The notes below the pieces were generated by a model, which saw only the letters and a program-made list of their open reading frames with translations, searched no databases and was not told the DNA's origin. Below are positions 1 to 9,456 of a stretch of 64,000 bases of DNA, one piece after another; the first letter of the stretch is position 1, and the number at the start of each line of letters is the position of its first letter. Position numbers and translations under genes: made by a program. The DNA comes from Roseibium marinum (GTDB taxonomy: Bacteria; Pseudomonadota; Alphaproteobacteria; Rhizobiales; Stappiaceae). Location of the stretch: NCBI RefSeq assembly GCF_002906165.1, contig NZ_PPCN01000001.1, positions 1,116,001 to 1,180,000 of the forward strand. Direction: 5' to 3'.

Positions 1-1652
1 GCCAGGTCGATTTCCCGCTGCGTCAGTTCCGAGACTTCGCTAGCGTCACCCGCGGGCAGTCCCAGAAAGTTCTGTCTCTGGGTGGTGTAGACGCGGTTGC
101 CGAGCGCGGTTTCCATGCCAAAGCGCATAACCATGTCCCGGGCGACTTCCGTCACCTTCTGCAAATCGTCCGCCGCGCCTGTGGAGATTTCTCCCAGGAC
201 GATATCTTCCGCCGCCCGGCCGCCCATGAGAACGGTCATCCTGTTCTCCAGGTCCCTGCTGGCGAGCAGGAATCGGTCTTCCGTCGGCCGCTGCATGGTG
301 TATCCCAGGGCGCCGATGCCGCGCGGAATGATCGAGATCTTGTGCACCGGATCGCAGCCCTCCAGATTTGCGGCGACGAGAGCGTGGCCCATCTCGTGAT
401 AGGCGACGGTCTTGCGTTCCTTGTCCGACAGGATCCTGCTGCGCTTTTCGAGCCCCGCGACGACCCTTTCGATGGCTTCGTTGAAGTCCTGCAGCGTCAC
501 CGCGTCCGCGTTCCGCCGCGTCGCCAGCAGGGCCGCCTCGTTCACCAGGGTCGCAAGGTCCGCCCCGGAAAAGCCGGTGGTGAGCTGGGCGACCTGATCG
601 AGGTTCGTGTCCGGCAGCAGTTTGATCTTCTTGACATGCACGTCCAGGATTGCCCGGCGGCCCGATTTGTCCGGGCGGTCGACAAGCACTTGCCGGTCGA
701 ACCGTCCGGCGCGCAACAAGGCGGGGTCGAGGATTTCCGGACGGTTGGTGGCCGCCAGCAGGATAATGCCGCTGGACGGATCGAAACCGTCCAGTTCGGT
801 CAGGAGCTGGTTGAGCGTCTGTTCCTTCTCGTCATTTGTCCCCATCGGGCCGCTTGCCCGAGCGCGTCCGAGCGCGTCGAGCTCGTCAATGAAGATGATC
901 GCCGGGGCCGTCTTGCGGGCCTGCTCGAAGAGATCGCGCACCCGTGCAGCCCCGACACCGACAAACATCTCGACGAATTCGGATCCGGAAATCGAGAAGA
1001 AGGGAACACCGGCTTCACCGGCAACCGCGCGCGCCATCAGCGTCTTGCCGGTCCCCGGAGGACCGACCAGCAGGATACCCTTGGGAACATGCGCGCCGAG
1101 GCGGCCGTAGGAGGCGGGGTCCTGCAGAAAATCAACGACTTCCTGCAGTTCGCGCTTGGCCTCGTCGACACCGGCGACGTTTTCAAAGCGCACGGAGACA
1201 TCGGTTTCGACAAAGACCTTTGCCTTGGATTTGCCGACGGTCATCATGCCGCCGAAGCCCTGCTTTTCCGCCAGCCGGCGAATGAAGAACATCCACAGGC
1301 CAAACAGCAGCAGCACTGGCAGGACCCAGGAGAGGATGTCCCGCAAAAGCGTGCTCTGCACGACGCCGGTGAACTTGACGTCGTATTTGCTGAGTTCGTC
1401 GGCAAGCGGCATGTCGACGCGGGTGGTGACGAAATACTGTTTGCCGTCCTTCAGAGGATCCTTGAACTTGCCCCTGATGGTGTTTTGGTCAATCGCGATC
1501 TCATCGATCTTCCCGTCTTTGAGATTCTGCTCGAACTCGCTGTAGGGGATGGGCTCGACGGTCTTGTAGGTGGTCCACCAGCTCTGGAAGAGGAACACCA
1601 TCATCATGGCTATGAAGGCGTACCAAAGATTGATCTGGTGTTTTTTTTCCAT
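1..1652 (-). CDS. ftsH: ATP-dependent zinc metalloprotease FtsH (C-terminus beyond window edge)
   Basis: Membrane-anchored AAA+ protease that degrades damaged membrane proteins and some regulators. Reading from the ATG at 1652 there is a transmembrane helix near residues 8-24, a periplasmic segment, and a second helix near 108-125. The AAA domain follows, with Walker A GPPGTGKT (DNA around 1040-1070), Walker [12 protein letters not shown] and an SRH region with [20 protein letters not shown]. The zinc site HEMGH is encoded near 385-400. About 550 residues are present and the frame is open to base 1, so the C-terminus is missing. The short start [13 protein letters not shown] and the lone position beside iron transport genes suggest an accessory FtsH paralogue rather than the main housekeeping copy; that is inference. 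Family assignment is secure. Confidence 0.95.
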   Translation of the reverse strand, partial: MEKKHQINLWYAFIAMMMVFLFQSWWTTYKTVEPIPYSEFEQNLKDGKIDEIAIDQNTIRGKFKDPLKDGKQYFVTTRVDMPLADELSKYDVKFTGVVQSTLLRDILSWVLPVLLLFGLWMFFIRRLAEKQGFGGMMTVGKSKAKVFVETDVSVRFENVAGVDEAKRELQEVVDFLQDPASYGRLGAHVPKGILLVGPPGTGKTLMARAVAGEAGVPFFSISGSEFVEMFVGVGAARVRDLFEQARKTAPAIIFIDELDALGRARASGPMGTNDEKEQTLNQLLTELDGFDPSSGIILLAATNRPEILDPALLRAGRFDRQVLVDRPDKSGRRAILDVHVKKIKLLPDTNLDQVAQLTTGFSGADLATLVNEAALLATRRNADAVTLQDFNEAIERVVAGLEKRSRILSDKERKTVAYHEMGHALVAANLEGCDPVHKISIIPRGIGALGYTMQRPTEDRFLLASRDLENRMTVLMGGRAAEDIVLGEISTGAADDLQKVTEVARDMVMRFGMETALGNRVYTTQRQNFLGLPAGDASEVSELTQREIDL

Positions 1653-1755
1653 CGAAAATCTGTCCCGGGATGATGCGAACAGGAAAGGCTCCTGCAGTGC
1701 CGCCATTGGGGCGATTTGACCCGGTGCTGTCAAGGCGCTGCGGCGCCGCGGCTGT

Positions 1756-3444
1756 TCAGACCACGGGGCCGGGCTGCCGTTTTGAATGTTTCGTCCGGAA
1801 CGAGGAGGCGCTGGAGCGGGCGAGATAGATGACGGGAATGAGGCCGACGAGCACGATCGCCAGCGAGGGCAGGGCGGCTTCCTCGAAGGCCTCGCGGGAA
1901 GCCGCCGCGAAGACGGTGGTCGCCAGGGTCTCGAAATTGAAAGGCCTGAGGAGGATCGTCGCCGGAAGTTCTTTCATGCAGTCGACAAAGCTGAGCAGCG
2001 CGGCGGACAGCAGCACGGGTTTCAGGATAGGCAGATGTATCTGACTGAGGGTCTGGCGGCTGTCGCGGCCAAGGGTTCGCGCCGCCATGTCAAGATGCGG
2101 CGTGATCCGGCCGAAGCCGCCTTCCACCTGGCCGTAGGAAACGGCGAGAAAACGCACCACGTAGGCGTAGACCAGGCCCGTGCCGCTCCCCAGCAGCAGC
2201 AGGCCGGTATTGACGCCGAACCAGGCCTCCATGCGGCCGTCGAGGAAATTGTCGAATTGGGCGAGCGGAACAAGGATGCCGATCGCAAGCACCGTTCCCG
2301 GTATCGCATAGCCGATGGAGGCAAGGCGCACGGCTGTGCGCAAGGCTCCCTTGTTGTTGAGGCGCAGCGCATAGGCCAGCGAAACGGAAATGACGACGGT
2401 GAGGAGCGCGGCGACGGCGGCGAGGCTGAAACTGTTCCAGGCGGTTTCCAGAAACCCGCCGGACAAGAATTCGTCCAGCCGCCGGCTGGCCCGGTCGGCC
2501 AGAAGAAGACCTGGAACGACAAACCCGAGAAGGATGGGAAGCAGGCACAGCGCAAACGCAAGCAGGGCCTGCCATCCGCGCAGGTCGAAGCGCGTCGGTG
2601 GGTGGCTTTTGCTGCCGCCTCCCGCGTCGAACCGCTGTTTGCGGCGCCCGAACCGTTCCAGCCAGAGCAGCAGAAACACCATCAGCAGCATGGCCAGCGC
2701 GAGTTGGGCGGCACCGCCCAGGCTGGAGCGGTTCAGCCATGTGTCATAGACGGAGAAGGTCAGGGTTCTGACGCCGAAAAAGGTGACCGCGCCGATATCG
2801 TTGAGGCATTCCATCAGCGCCAGCGAGATGCCGATCGCGATCGCCGGCCGGGCGAGCGGCAGCGCGATGCGGAAGAACAGGCGGTAGGGCGATGCCCCGA
2901 GGGTGCGGGACACATCCAGTGTCGAAGCCGACTGGACGAGAAAACTGGCTCTGGTGGTGAGATAGACATAAGGGTAGAGCACCACGCCCATGACGAAGAT
3001 GGCGCCGCCCAGCGAGCGGATTTCCGGAAACCAGTAGTCGCGCGAGGTCGTGAAGCCGAAGATATCGCGGATCAGGCCCTGGACGGGGCCGGTATATTCG
3101 AGAACCTCCACATAGGAAAAGGCGACGATGTAGGTCGGGACGGCAAGCGGTACCAGAAGCGCCCAGTCGAGGGTCCGGCGTCCCGGGAAATTGCACATGG
3201 TCACCAGCCAGGCCGTGCCGACACCCGTAACGCTGGTGATCAGCCCGACGCCGAGCATCAGCAGCAGTGTGGTCCACAGCGCTCCTGGCAGAACGGTCTG
3301 CAGCAAGTGGCTCCAGACATCCCCGGCCGGTGTCAGCGAAATCCAGAAAATCGCGCCCAGTGGCAGCAGGACCATCGCTGCGATACCAAGCGCCGCAGCC
3401 TGCCAGAAGCGGTCAGAAAAGGTGAGGGAGGGCGTTCGCAGCAA
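1756..3444 (-). CDS. Iron(III) ABC transporter permease (FbpB/ThiP-like, two-domain)
   Basis: Inner-membrane permease of 562 residues, the usual size for FbpB/SfuB-type proteins in which two binding-protein-dependent permease domains are fused. Each half has about six hydrophobic helices. EAA-loop signatures are visible around ASPYRLFFRIALPLARPAI in the first half and RQTLSQIHLPILKPVLL in the second. It lies downstream of a ferric-iron binding protein on the same strand, so Fe(III) is the likely substrate. The start is a TTG at 3444; an in-frame stop seven codons upstream rules out a longer form. No ATP-binding subunit follows: the next gene is ftsH. A hairpin terminator separates it from the binding-protein gene, so it may be transcribed at a lower level. 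Confidence 0.88.
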   Translation of the reverse strand: MLRTPSLTFSDRFWQAAALGIAAMVLLPLGAIFWISLTPAGDVWSHLLQTVLPGALWTTLLLMLGVGLITSVTGVGTAWLVTMCNFPGRRTLDWALLVPLAVPTYIVAFSYVEVLEYTGPVQGLIRDIFGFTTSRDYWFPEIRSLGGAIFVMGVVLYPYVYLTTRASFLVQSASTLDVSRTLGASPYRLFFRIALPLARPAIAIGISLALMECLNDIGAVTFFGVRTLTFSVYDTWLNRSSLGGAAQLALAMLLMVFLLLWLERFGRRKQRFDAGGGSKSHPPTRFDLRGWQALLAFALCLLPILLGFVVPGLLLADRASRRLDEFLSGGFLETAWNSFSLAAVAALLTVVISVSLAYALRLNNKGALRTAVRLASIGYAIPGTVLAIGILVPLAQFDNFLDGRMEAWFGVNTGLLLLGSGTGLVYAYVVRFLAVSYGQVEGGFGRITPHLDMAARTLGRDSRQTLSQIHLPILKPVLLSAALLSFVDCMKELPATILLRPFNFETLATTVFAAASREAFEEAALPSLAIVLVGLIPVIYLARSSASSFRTKHSKRQPGPVV

Positions 3445-3512
3445 GGCGGTACTGTTTCTTGGTTATGGGGCGTGACAACAATCAGATCACCTAAAGGCAA
3501 ATGCATTCAAAA

Positions 3513-3545
3513 TGCAAAAAGCGCCGTCGCGAAACGGCGCTTTCC
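3513..3545 (-). terminator. Hairpin terminator or attenuator between binding protein and permease
   Basis: A perfect 10-bp stem AAAGCGCCGT/ACGGCGCTTT (3518-3527 with 3534-3543) has a 6-nt loop. Read on the minus strand it ends in a T-run, right after the stop codon of the binding-protein gene. It could limit read-through into the permease, the common arrangement when a binding protein is needed in excess. Confidence 0.75.
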
Positions 3546-3568
3546 ACTGATAGAAGGATTTTCGGTCT

Positions 3569-4612
3569 TCAGGAGGCCGGACCGTCGTCAAATCCGACCT
3601 TGTCCACCAGCTCGCTTGCGGCTTTGCGCTGCTTCGCAATTTCCGCCAGTGGCAATGTGTCGGGCTTCAGTTCACCCCAGTTCTGAACGCGTTCGGCCAC
3701 CGGCACACCCGGAGTGACCGGATATTCGAAGTTGGTTTCCGCGTAGAGCCTTTGAGCCTCCTCGGAGGACAGGAACTCGATCAGTTTGATCGCATTGTCC
3801 TTGTTGGGAGCGTATTTCGTCAAAACCACGCCGGAAAGGTTGACGTGGCTGCCACGGCCCGCGGCATTGGGGAACAGCACGCGAACGCTGTTTGCCCACT
3901 CCTGCTGCTCGGGCTCTTTCTCGTTGGTCTCCATCAGGCCCATGTAATAGGTGTTGCCGAGCGCGATGTCGCATTCTCCGGCGTATATCGCCTGAACCTG
4001 GGCCCGGTCGTTGCCGGCCGGCTTGCGGGCAAGGTTGTCGCGGACGTCCGCGAGCCATTCTTCCGTCTTTTCCTCACCGTGATGGGCAATCATCGAGGCG
4101 ATCAGACCGATGGTATAATCATGCTGTCCGGAGCGGGTGCACACACGGCCCTTCCACTTCGGATCGGCGAGGTCCTCGTAGGTGATCGTGTCCTGGTCGA
4201 CCCTGTCCCTGGAGGCGTAAACGATACGCGCCCGGCTTGTCAGGCCGATCCAGTGCCCGTCCGGATCGCGAAAATGTTCGGGAATATTCCCGTTGACGGT
4301 CTCTGAGACCACCGGCTGGGTAATGCCAAGCTGTTTGGCGCCATCCAGCCGACCGATATCGACAGTCAGGAGAATATCGGCCGGTGAATTCTTGCCTTCC
4401 GCGGAAATCCGTTCCCCAAGGCCCTTGGAGGCGAAGACGACATTGGTTTCGATGCCGGTCTCAGCCGTGAACGCTTCCAGAAGCGGCTGAATCAGAAACG
4501 GCTGACGGTATGAATAGATGTTCACTTCACCATCGGCGGACGCTGGAACGGCTGCGAACGCCGCCGAAGTCAGGGCGAGGGCACCGGTGAGTGCTTGGAA
4601 CGAGGCACGCAT
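3569..4612 (-). CDS. Fe(3+) ABC transporter substrate-binding protein (FbpA/FutA-like)
   Basis: Periplasmic iron-binding protein of 347 residues. The first ~26 residues form a Sec signal peptide ending in VPASA-DGE. The body begins VNIYSYRQPFLIQPLLEAF, typical of the FutA/FbpA/AfuA branch. NTYYMG near residue 220 contains the adjacent tyrosines that coordinate ferric iron in FbpA. The ATG at 4612 has a good ribosome site (GGGAG, 6 nt upstream). The permease gene follows on the same strand. The AT-rich 300 bp upstream carry a dyad resembling an Irr iron-control element, in keeping with iron regulation. Family is secure; the exact form of iron carried (free Fe(III) or a chelate) cannot be told. 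Confidence 0.92.
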   Translation of the reverse strand: MRASFQALTGALALTSAAFAAVPASADGEVNIYSYRQPFLIQPLLEAFTAETGIETNVVFASKGLGERISAEGKNSPADILLTVDIGRLDGAKQLGITQPVVSETVNGNIPEHFRDPDGHWIGLTSRARIVYASRDRVDQDTITYEDLADPKWKGRVCTRSGQHDYTIGLIASMIAHHGEEKTEEWLADVRDNLARKPAGNDRAQVQAIYAGECDIALGNTYYMGLMETNEKEPEQQEWANSVRVLFPNAAGRGSHVNLSGVVLTKYAPNKDNAIKLIEFLSSEEAQRLYAETNFEYPVTPGVPVAERVQNWGELKPDTLPLAEIAKQRKAASELVDKVGFDDGPAS

Positions 4613-4920
4613 GTTTTACTCCCAAAAATCCGGCCGCATGCCGCAACGGCAAAAATGGTGCGGCTGTTGGGCGCGAATATGTCGGAAAGGGTGTTCTCAG
4701 TCAATAAATTAAGTAAAATCAATAGTTTAGAATTATTCAAAACTAACTGGAGAATTACATTCCACTATATTTCGGAAAAGCGGTACGAAAACAAGAGTTT
4801 AAATATCAGCTTTTGTTCCCCAGGCGGACGCCCGTCCGGGCGCGATCACGAAAATGTTTGATCACGCCCCTTCGGCGATCCGGAGATCGGCCGCAGCAGA
4901 CTGAAGAGCAGTGTTGGCTT
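4613..4920. promoter_or_regulatory. AT-rich upstream region with candidate Irr box (4726-4742)
   Basis: This 308-bp gap between the iron-binding protein gene and the kinase gene is much richer in A+T than its surroundings. At 4726-4742 it reads TTTAGAA-TTA-TTCAAAA, a 7-3-7 dyad with one mismatch between arms. That resembles the iron control element described for the alphaproteobacterial haem/iron regulator Irr (TTTAGAA-n3-TTCTAAA type). It lies about 115 bp upstream of the ATG at 4612. No convincing -35/-10 pair was recognised. The link to Irr is inference from motif similarity. Confidence 0.5.
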
Positions 4921-7900
4921 TTATTCCGACAGGACCCGCTGCGTTGGAAAGACGATCTCCACGAGCGTGCCTTGATCCGGTGTGGAGTCGATATGAAAGC
5001 TCGCCCGGTTGGCTTCGACCAGCGCCTTGGTCAGCGGCAGTCCCAGGCCCGTGCCGCCGCCGCGGCTCGCGGTATGAAGCTGGCGGAACGGTTCAAGGGC
5101 AGCCGCCAGCTGTTTCGCGGTCATGCCGGTTCCGGTGTCGCGGACCCTGAGCGCCACTTCACCGTTGCTTTCCAGCGCCGTGGACAGGATCACCTGGCCG
5201 CCGGACTTGTTGTATTTGATCGCGTTGGACAGAAGATTGAGCACGATCTGGCGCAGGGAGCGCGGATCGGCCACCACGTCCGGCACGGAATCGGGCAGGC
5301 TGGCGCGAATGATGACCCGTTCCCGGTTTGCCTGGGGCTGCATCAGCGCCACGCATTCGTTGATCACGTCATTGGTCGAGACCGCCGAGAACTTCAGGTC
5401 CAGCTTGCCGGCCTCGATCTTGGAGAGATCCAGAAGATCGTTGATCAGGCTCATGATATGCGAGCCCGACGTGCGGATATCCTTCAGGTAGTCCTTGTAG
5501 CGGTCGTTGCCGATCGGGCCGAACCGCTCTTCCATCATGACTTCGGAAAATCCGATGATCGCGTTCAAAGGCGTGCGGATTTCGTGGCTGATCTTGGCCA
5601 GGAAATCGGATTTCTGCGAACTGGCATTCTCCGCCTGACGCTTGGCCTGGGTCAGTTCCTCTTCCGCGGTCTTCCACTGTGTGATGTCCCGCAGGACCGC
5701 GCAGTATTTCGCGTCGTCCTTGTTGTTGGTAATCCGGCCTATGGTCATGAAGAGCGGAATGAGGCCGCCTGAGGGAACCTTGCCGAGCACTTCCCGCCCG
5801 TCGTTCAGGATGCTGGCGACGCCGTTGCGCGTGAGACCGTCCAGATAGTCGGCCGCGGCCCGGTGGCTCTCGGGCGCCAGAAATTCGGTGAACGGCGCAC
5901 CGATCATGTCGGAGCGGTTCGCGCTGAACAACGCTTCGGCGGAGCCGTTGACCTTCAGGATGTTGCCTATCTGGTCGAGAACCAGGACGCCGTCCGTCGC
6001 CGTTTCCAGGATCGTGTCCATCTCGGCGATCTGGCCGCGGGCACTTTCCAGTTCGGAGCGCACCTCGGCGAAGAAATTCGGTGCGGCCTGCGGGGCGGCG
6101 GCCACGGGCGCCTGTTTGACCTGGCGCTCCGTTATGGAGATCATCAGACCGTGGCTGCCGTTCCACGGGACGGAATGCATGTGGGCATCGACGGTCAGCA
6201 CACCGCCGCCGGCCAGACGCAGCTTCATCGATTCATCGACTTCACCGTCCATACCGACTGCGTCGGGCAGATCTTCGGTGTCGTCGATGAACAGCGCCTC
6301 CAGGCCGCCGGCCTCGCAAAGCGTCGCAACCGACCTGTAGCCGAGCATGCCGAGAAGGACCTTGTTGGCATAGAGCACTTCGCGGCCATGGACGACCGCG
6401 ATGCCGATCGGCAGCCGGTCGAGCAGGCTCGGATCGATCGGGCCGGCTTCCGGCTCTTCGGGCGGCAGGTCATCGATCTCCGCACCATCGGAACCTTCAA
6501 AATCGACAAGGTCACCTTCCAGCCGGGCGCCGAGGGCCTCCGCGATCTTGCGGAACGCCTGGCGTTCCGGGCGCGAAAGGCCGGACGTATCGACCGGGAC
6601 GACACGGGGTCTCGCGGTCGCGAGTGGTATGACCTGCCCGGTCGGCTTTTCGGGTTCCGGCGCGTCCTCTGTCTCTTCTTCTACAAACGCAGCGGTTTCT
6701 TCATAAAATTCACGTTCGTCGGTGCTGCCGCCATCCGTATCCAGCTCAGCGGCCACTTCTTCAATTCTGCGGCCATCCTCTTCGATGATGTCAAAATGGG
6801 CATCTTCCAGGGGGGGAACCGGTTCGAACGGTTCGTCCTCCACAGCGTCTTCAACAGGGGTTCCGGCGGCGACCTCCGTCCCTGCGGAGCCATTGTCCTG
6901 TTCTTGTGCGGACGTGGATGTACCGCTTGAGATCGCGTACTCTTCGTCAAACAGATCGCGCGACTTCTTTTTCGCCAAGTCGTAGTTTTTTGCCAGTGAC
7001 CTGACCGCGCTTTCTATTTCCGCAGGTTCCAGCGCCGCGGGACCGGCAATTCCGGTTGGTTCGTCGCCGGCCGGCCGCCGCTCCTCGCCGTCAGGGGCTT
7101 CTTCAGGGCCCTCTTCGGCGGAAGGCGCGGCTTCCTTCGTCGAAACTTCCGATTCCGAAAGATCCGGGACACTTGTGTCCGCCGCTGCATCATTTTCTTC
7201 GGCGTCACCGTCCGGATCTTCGTTTCCTGCAGCATCCACGGCAGCCGCTTCGGTTCCGGCAGAAGCCGCCGTGTCCGAATGGGTGGTGCCGGTCTCAAGC
7301 GCTTTCAGCTTGTCGTCCAGGGAGGCCGCGACACGCCGCGTGTCCTCGTTATCCTCGGCGTTCTCCTCAGGCTGCCGCGGCTTTGACGCCTCTTCCACCT
7401 GCCTGCCGGTTTGCTTCGATGCGGGCGTCCCGGTGAATCTGGCAAGGGACCCTACAAGGGCGGCAGCGCTGGCGCCGAGAAACGTCTTGCCGCCGAAGCT
7501 ATCGGGCTGGGCAGGTTTCAAATCGGCCAGGCTGTCTTTCGGCGCGTCGGCAGCTTCCTGCGCGGCGGCTTCCGCTGAAGAAGTCTCGGCAGAGGGAGTG
7601 TGGACTTCGCTGACACTCTCGTCCTCGATGCCTTCCTCTTCGTCCAGGGTCTCGTCCGGCGCTTCCGTATCCGGGCTCTCGTTTGTCGGGCCCACGGTAT
7701 GAGGTTCTGATCCGGCGGTGCCGGCCACATCCTCGTCAACAGGCGTCTCATCGGTGCCGGTTTCGAGGTCCGGCTCCGCGATGCCGGTTTCTTCCGCCGT
7801 TTCGTCGCCCCCGTTGTCGGACAGCGGATCTTCGGCTTCGGGCTCCGCGGCAAATGTCTCGTCGAAGGCGGCCAGGGCCGGGCTCAGGAGGATGTCCTTG

Positions 7901-9456
7901 ACTTCAACCGCATCGGCGGTCCGGCAGACGCCGAAGCCTCGATAACCCTCGAATTTCCGGTTGCGGTCAAAGGCGGGCAGGGCCGCCATGTCCACCGGAA
8001 TCCGGAGGGGGGCGCCGCTCACCGGCCAGCTGACGGTCTTGCCGCTCCACGTGTCGCGGCGGTCGAGCGCCCGAGCAATGTTGCCGCGTGGATCCAGCTC
8101 GAATTTTGCCGAGACCTCTTCCCAGGTCAGACCGACGATATCGGTCGCCTCGGGGCCGAGCACCTCGGCGAATTCGTCCGACAGAAAGGTGAAGCGCTGG
8201 TCGATGTCCATCTTCCACGCGAAGCGGACCGGACGCCGGCGCGGACGGAAGACAAACACCTCGTCTTCTGCGGCGACCGGCTGTTGCTCTGAAAGATCGG
8301 CAGCCGCGCGCAGGCCGTCCTCTTCCGCCGCGACCTCCGAGCCTGCGTCCAGCCCGGCGTCTTCTTCGGTCTCGCCATGAGGTGCGGCGTTGTCCGAACC
8401 GGCCACATGTTCGCTCTCGTCGGCCGTGTTCGGGACAATGGCCGGGATCTCTTCCCGTGTGCCCTGATCAAAGGGCTGGTCTTCGTCTGCGGTTTCCGCG
8501 GATGGAAGGCGCGGTTCGTTTTCAATACCGGCGGCGCTGTCGGGCCCGGGCGCGCCTTCCTGCTCGTCATCGCCGGTGTGTTCTCTTTCCCGGTCGTCTA
8601 CGGCGTCCGACGTCGGACCGGCTTCCTCCGCGAAGGTTCCGGAAGACGTATTGTCGGCGGCGATGTCTTCTTCTGACGCTTCCCGCGCGCCGGCGTCTTC
8701 GGAAGCACCGCTGCCGGTCTCCTCCGGTTCATCGGCAATATCGTCGGAAACGGTCGCCGAAAGCACCGGGTCCGGCGCATGCGGGGCAACGTCGCTGTCG
8801 GTCGCGTCCGGCTCTTCGGGCATTTCGTCCGCCAGGGGAGCATTGTCCAGAACGATCAGTCTCCGGCCGGACGAAACCTCCAGCACGACACCTTCATGGA
8901 AACCGCCATCAAGTTCCAGCGGGCCGAACAGGGCCTTCTGATCCTGTGGCAGATCGGGATCCTCGGGTGCGCCTTGCAGCTCGCCAAGGCGCTCTTCGAC
9001 CGCACCGCCGGAGGTCAGGAAAACCGTCGTCCCGGCACCCGTCAGCAGATGCGCGAAAGCCGGGACCGGCTCGCGTGTCGAGACAAGTCCCTTGTCACCG
9101 CAGACGATCAGGGCCGCGGTTTCTCCGCTTTCCAGCTCGACCCGCCTGCACTGGCAGGTCAGCAGCATGACCCGCAGACCCCGGTAGAACCGGAGCCGGT
9201 CGATGCTGAACTTGTCTGTGGGACCGGATTGCGCGATGCGGGCAATATGCGGACGCGCCGGAGAACGCTCAAGGGAGCTTAGTCCGGCAAGATCGGAAAC
9301 GGCGGAGGCGGAAAAGAACGACGCACCGGCGGCATTTGCCCAAAGGATGCGAGCACCGTCTGCCGACCAGAGCCAGGCTGCTCTTTTGTCGGCAACAAGC
9401 TGAACCAGATCATCCATGGCACTCAGTTCCAGGAATGATTGGGTCTGATTGTCCAT
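4921..9456 (-). CDS. Large multi-PAS sensor histidine kinase, PdhS/PleC/DivJ type
   Basis: Sensor kinase of 1511 residues. The open frame extends to 9723, but the ATG at 9456 is chosen because GGAG lies 8 nt upstream and the extension has no domain-like sequence. In order: an N-terminal PAS-like region (1-130); a long acidic low-complexity stretch (about 140-390); a PAS-like domain (about 400-515); a second acidic stretch (about 520-990); PAS domains near 1000-1055 and 1140-1255; then HisKA with the phospho-accepting His near 1291 (SHEIRTPLNAIIGFSEVMME). The ATPase domain has an N-box (LLSNAIKYN), VRDTGTGM and GGGTGLGL. The stretch ERFGPIGNDRYKDYLKDI is typical of kinases acting on DivK in Hyphomicrobiales, so cell-cycle or polarity control is likely. 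No transmembrane helices were seen. The acidic region makes it unusually long. Confidence 0.88.
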   Translation of the reverse strand: MDNQTQSFLELSAMDDLVQLVADKRAAWLWSADGARILWANAAGASFFSASAVSDLAGLSSLERSPARPHIARIAQSGPTDKFSIDRLRFYRGLRVMLLTCQCRRVELESGETAALIVCGDKGLVSTREPVPAFAHLLTGAGTTVFLTSGGAVEERLGELQGAPEDPDLPQDQKALFGPLELDGGFHEGVVLEVSSGRRLIVLDNAPLADEMPEEPDATDSDVAPHAPDPVLSATVSDDIADEPEETGSGASEDAGAREASEEDIAADNTSSGTFAEEAGPTSDAVDDREREHTGDDEQEGAPGPDSAAGIENEPRLPSAETADEDQPFDQGTREEIPAIVPNTADESEHVAGSDNAAPHGETEEDAGLDAGSEVAAEEDGLRAAADLSEQQPVAAEDEVFVFRPRRRPVRFAWKMDIDQRFTFLSDEFAEVLGPEATDIVGLTWEEVSAKFELDPRGNIARALDRRDTWSGKTVSWPVSGAPLRIPVDMAALPAFDRNRKFEGYRGFGVCRTADAVEVKDILLSPALAAFDETFAAEPEAEDPLSDNGGDETAEETGIAEPDLETGTDETPVDEDVAGTAGSEPHTVGPTNESPDTEAPDETLDEEEGIEDESVSEVHTPSAETSSAEAAAQEAADAPKDSLADLKPAQPDSFGGKTFLGASAAALVGSLARFTGTPASKQTGRQVEEASKPRQPEENAEDNEDTRRVAASLDDKLKALETGTTHSDTAASAGTEAAAVDAAGNEDPDGDAEENDAAADTSVPDLSESEVSTKEAAPSAEEGPEEAPDGEERRPAGDEPTGIAGPAALEPAEIESAVRSLAKNYDLAKKKSRDLFDEEYAISSGTSTSAQEQDNGSAGTEVAAGTPVEDAVEDEPFEPVPPLEDAHFDIIEEDGRRIEEVAAELDTDGGSTDEREFYEETAAFVEEETEDAPEPEKPTGQVIPLATARPRVVPVDTSGLSRPERQAFRKIAEALGARLEGDLVDFEGSDGAEIDDLPPEEPEAGPIDPSLLDRLPIGIAVVHGREVLYANKVLLGMLGYRSVATLCEAGGLEALFIDDTEDLPDAVGMDGEVDESMKLRLAGGGVLTVDAHMHSVPWNGSHGLMISITERQVKQAPVAAAPQAAPNFFAEVRSELESARGQIAEMDTILETATDGVLVLDQIGNILKVNGSAEALFSANRSDMIGAPFTEFLAPESHRAAADYLDGLTRNGVASILNDGREVLGKVPSGGLIPLFMTIGRITNNKDDAKYCAVLRDITQWKTAEEELTQAKRQAENASSQKSDFLAKISHEIRTPLNAIIGFSEVMMEERFGPIGNDRYKDYLKDIRTSGSHIMSLINDLLDLSKIEAGKLDLKFSAVSTNDVINECVALMQPQANRERVIIRASLPDSVPDVVADPRSLRQIVLNLLSNAIKYNKSGGQVILSTALESNGEVALRVRDTGTGMTAKQLAAALEPFRQLHTASRGGGTGLGLPLTKALVEANRASFHIDSTPDQGTLVEIVFPTQRVLSE

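Noticed and set aside
342..1673. Long plus-strand frame (443 codons) at the left edge
   Set aside because: It is antisense to ftsH, whose AAA and HEMGH motifs read clearly on the minus strand; the plus frame has no recognisable domain.
1786..3717. 643-codon plus-strand frame
   Set aside because: Antisense to the iron permease and binding-protein genes; high-GC shadow with a His/Gln/Arg-rich composition.
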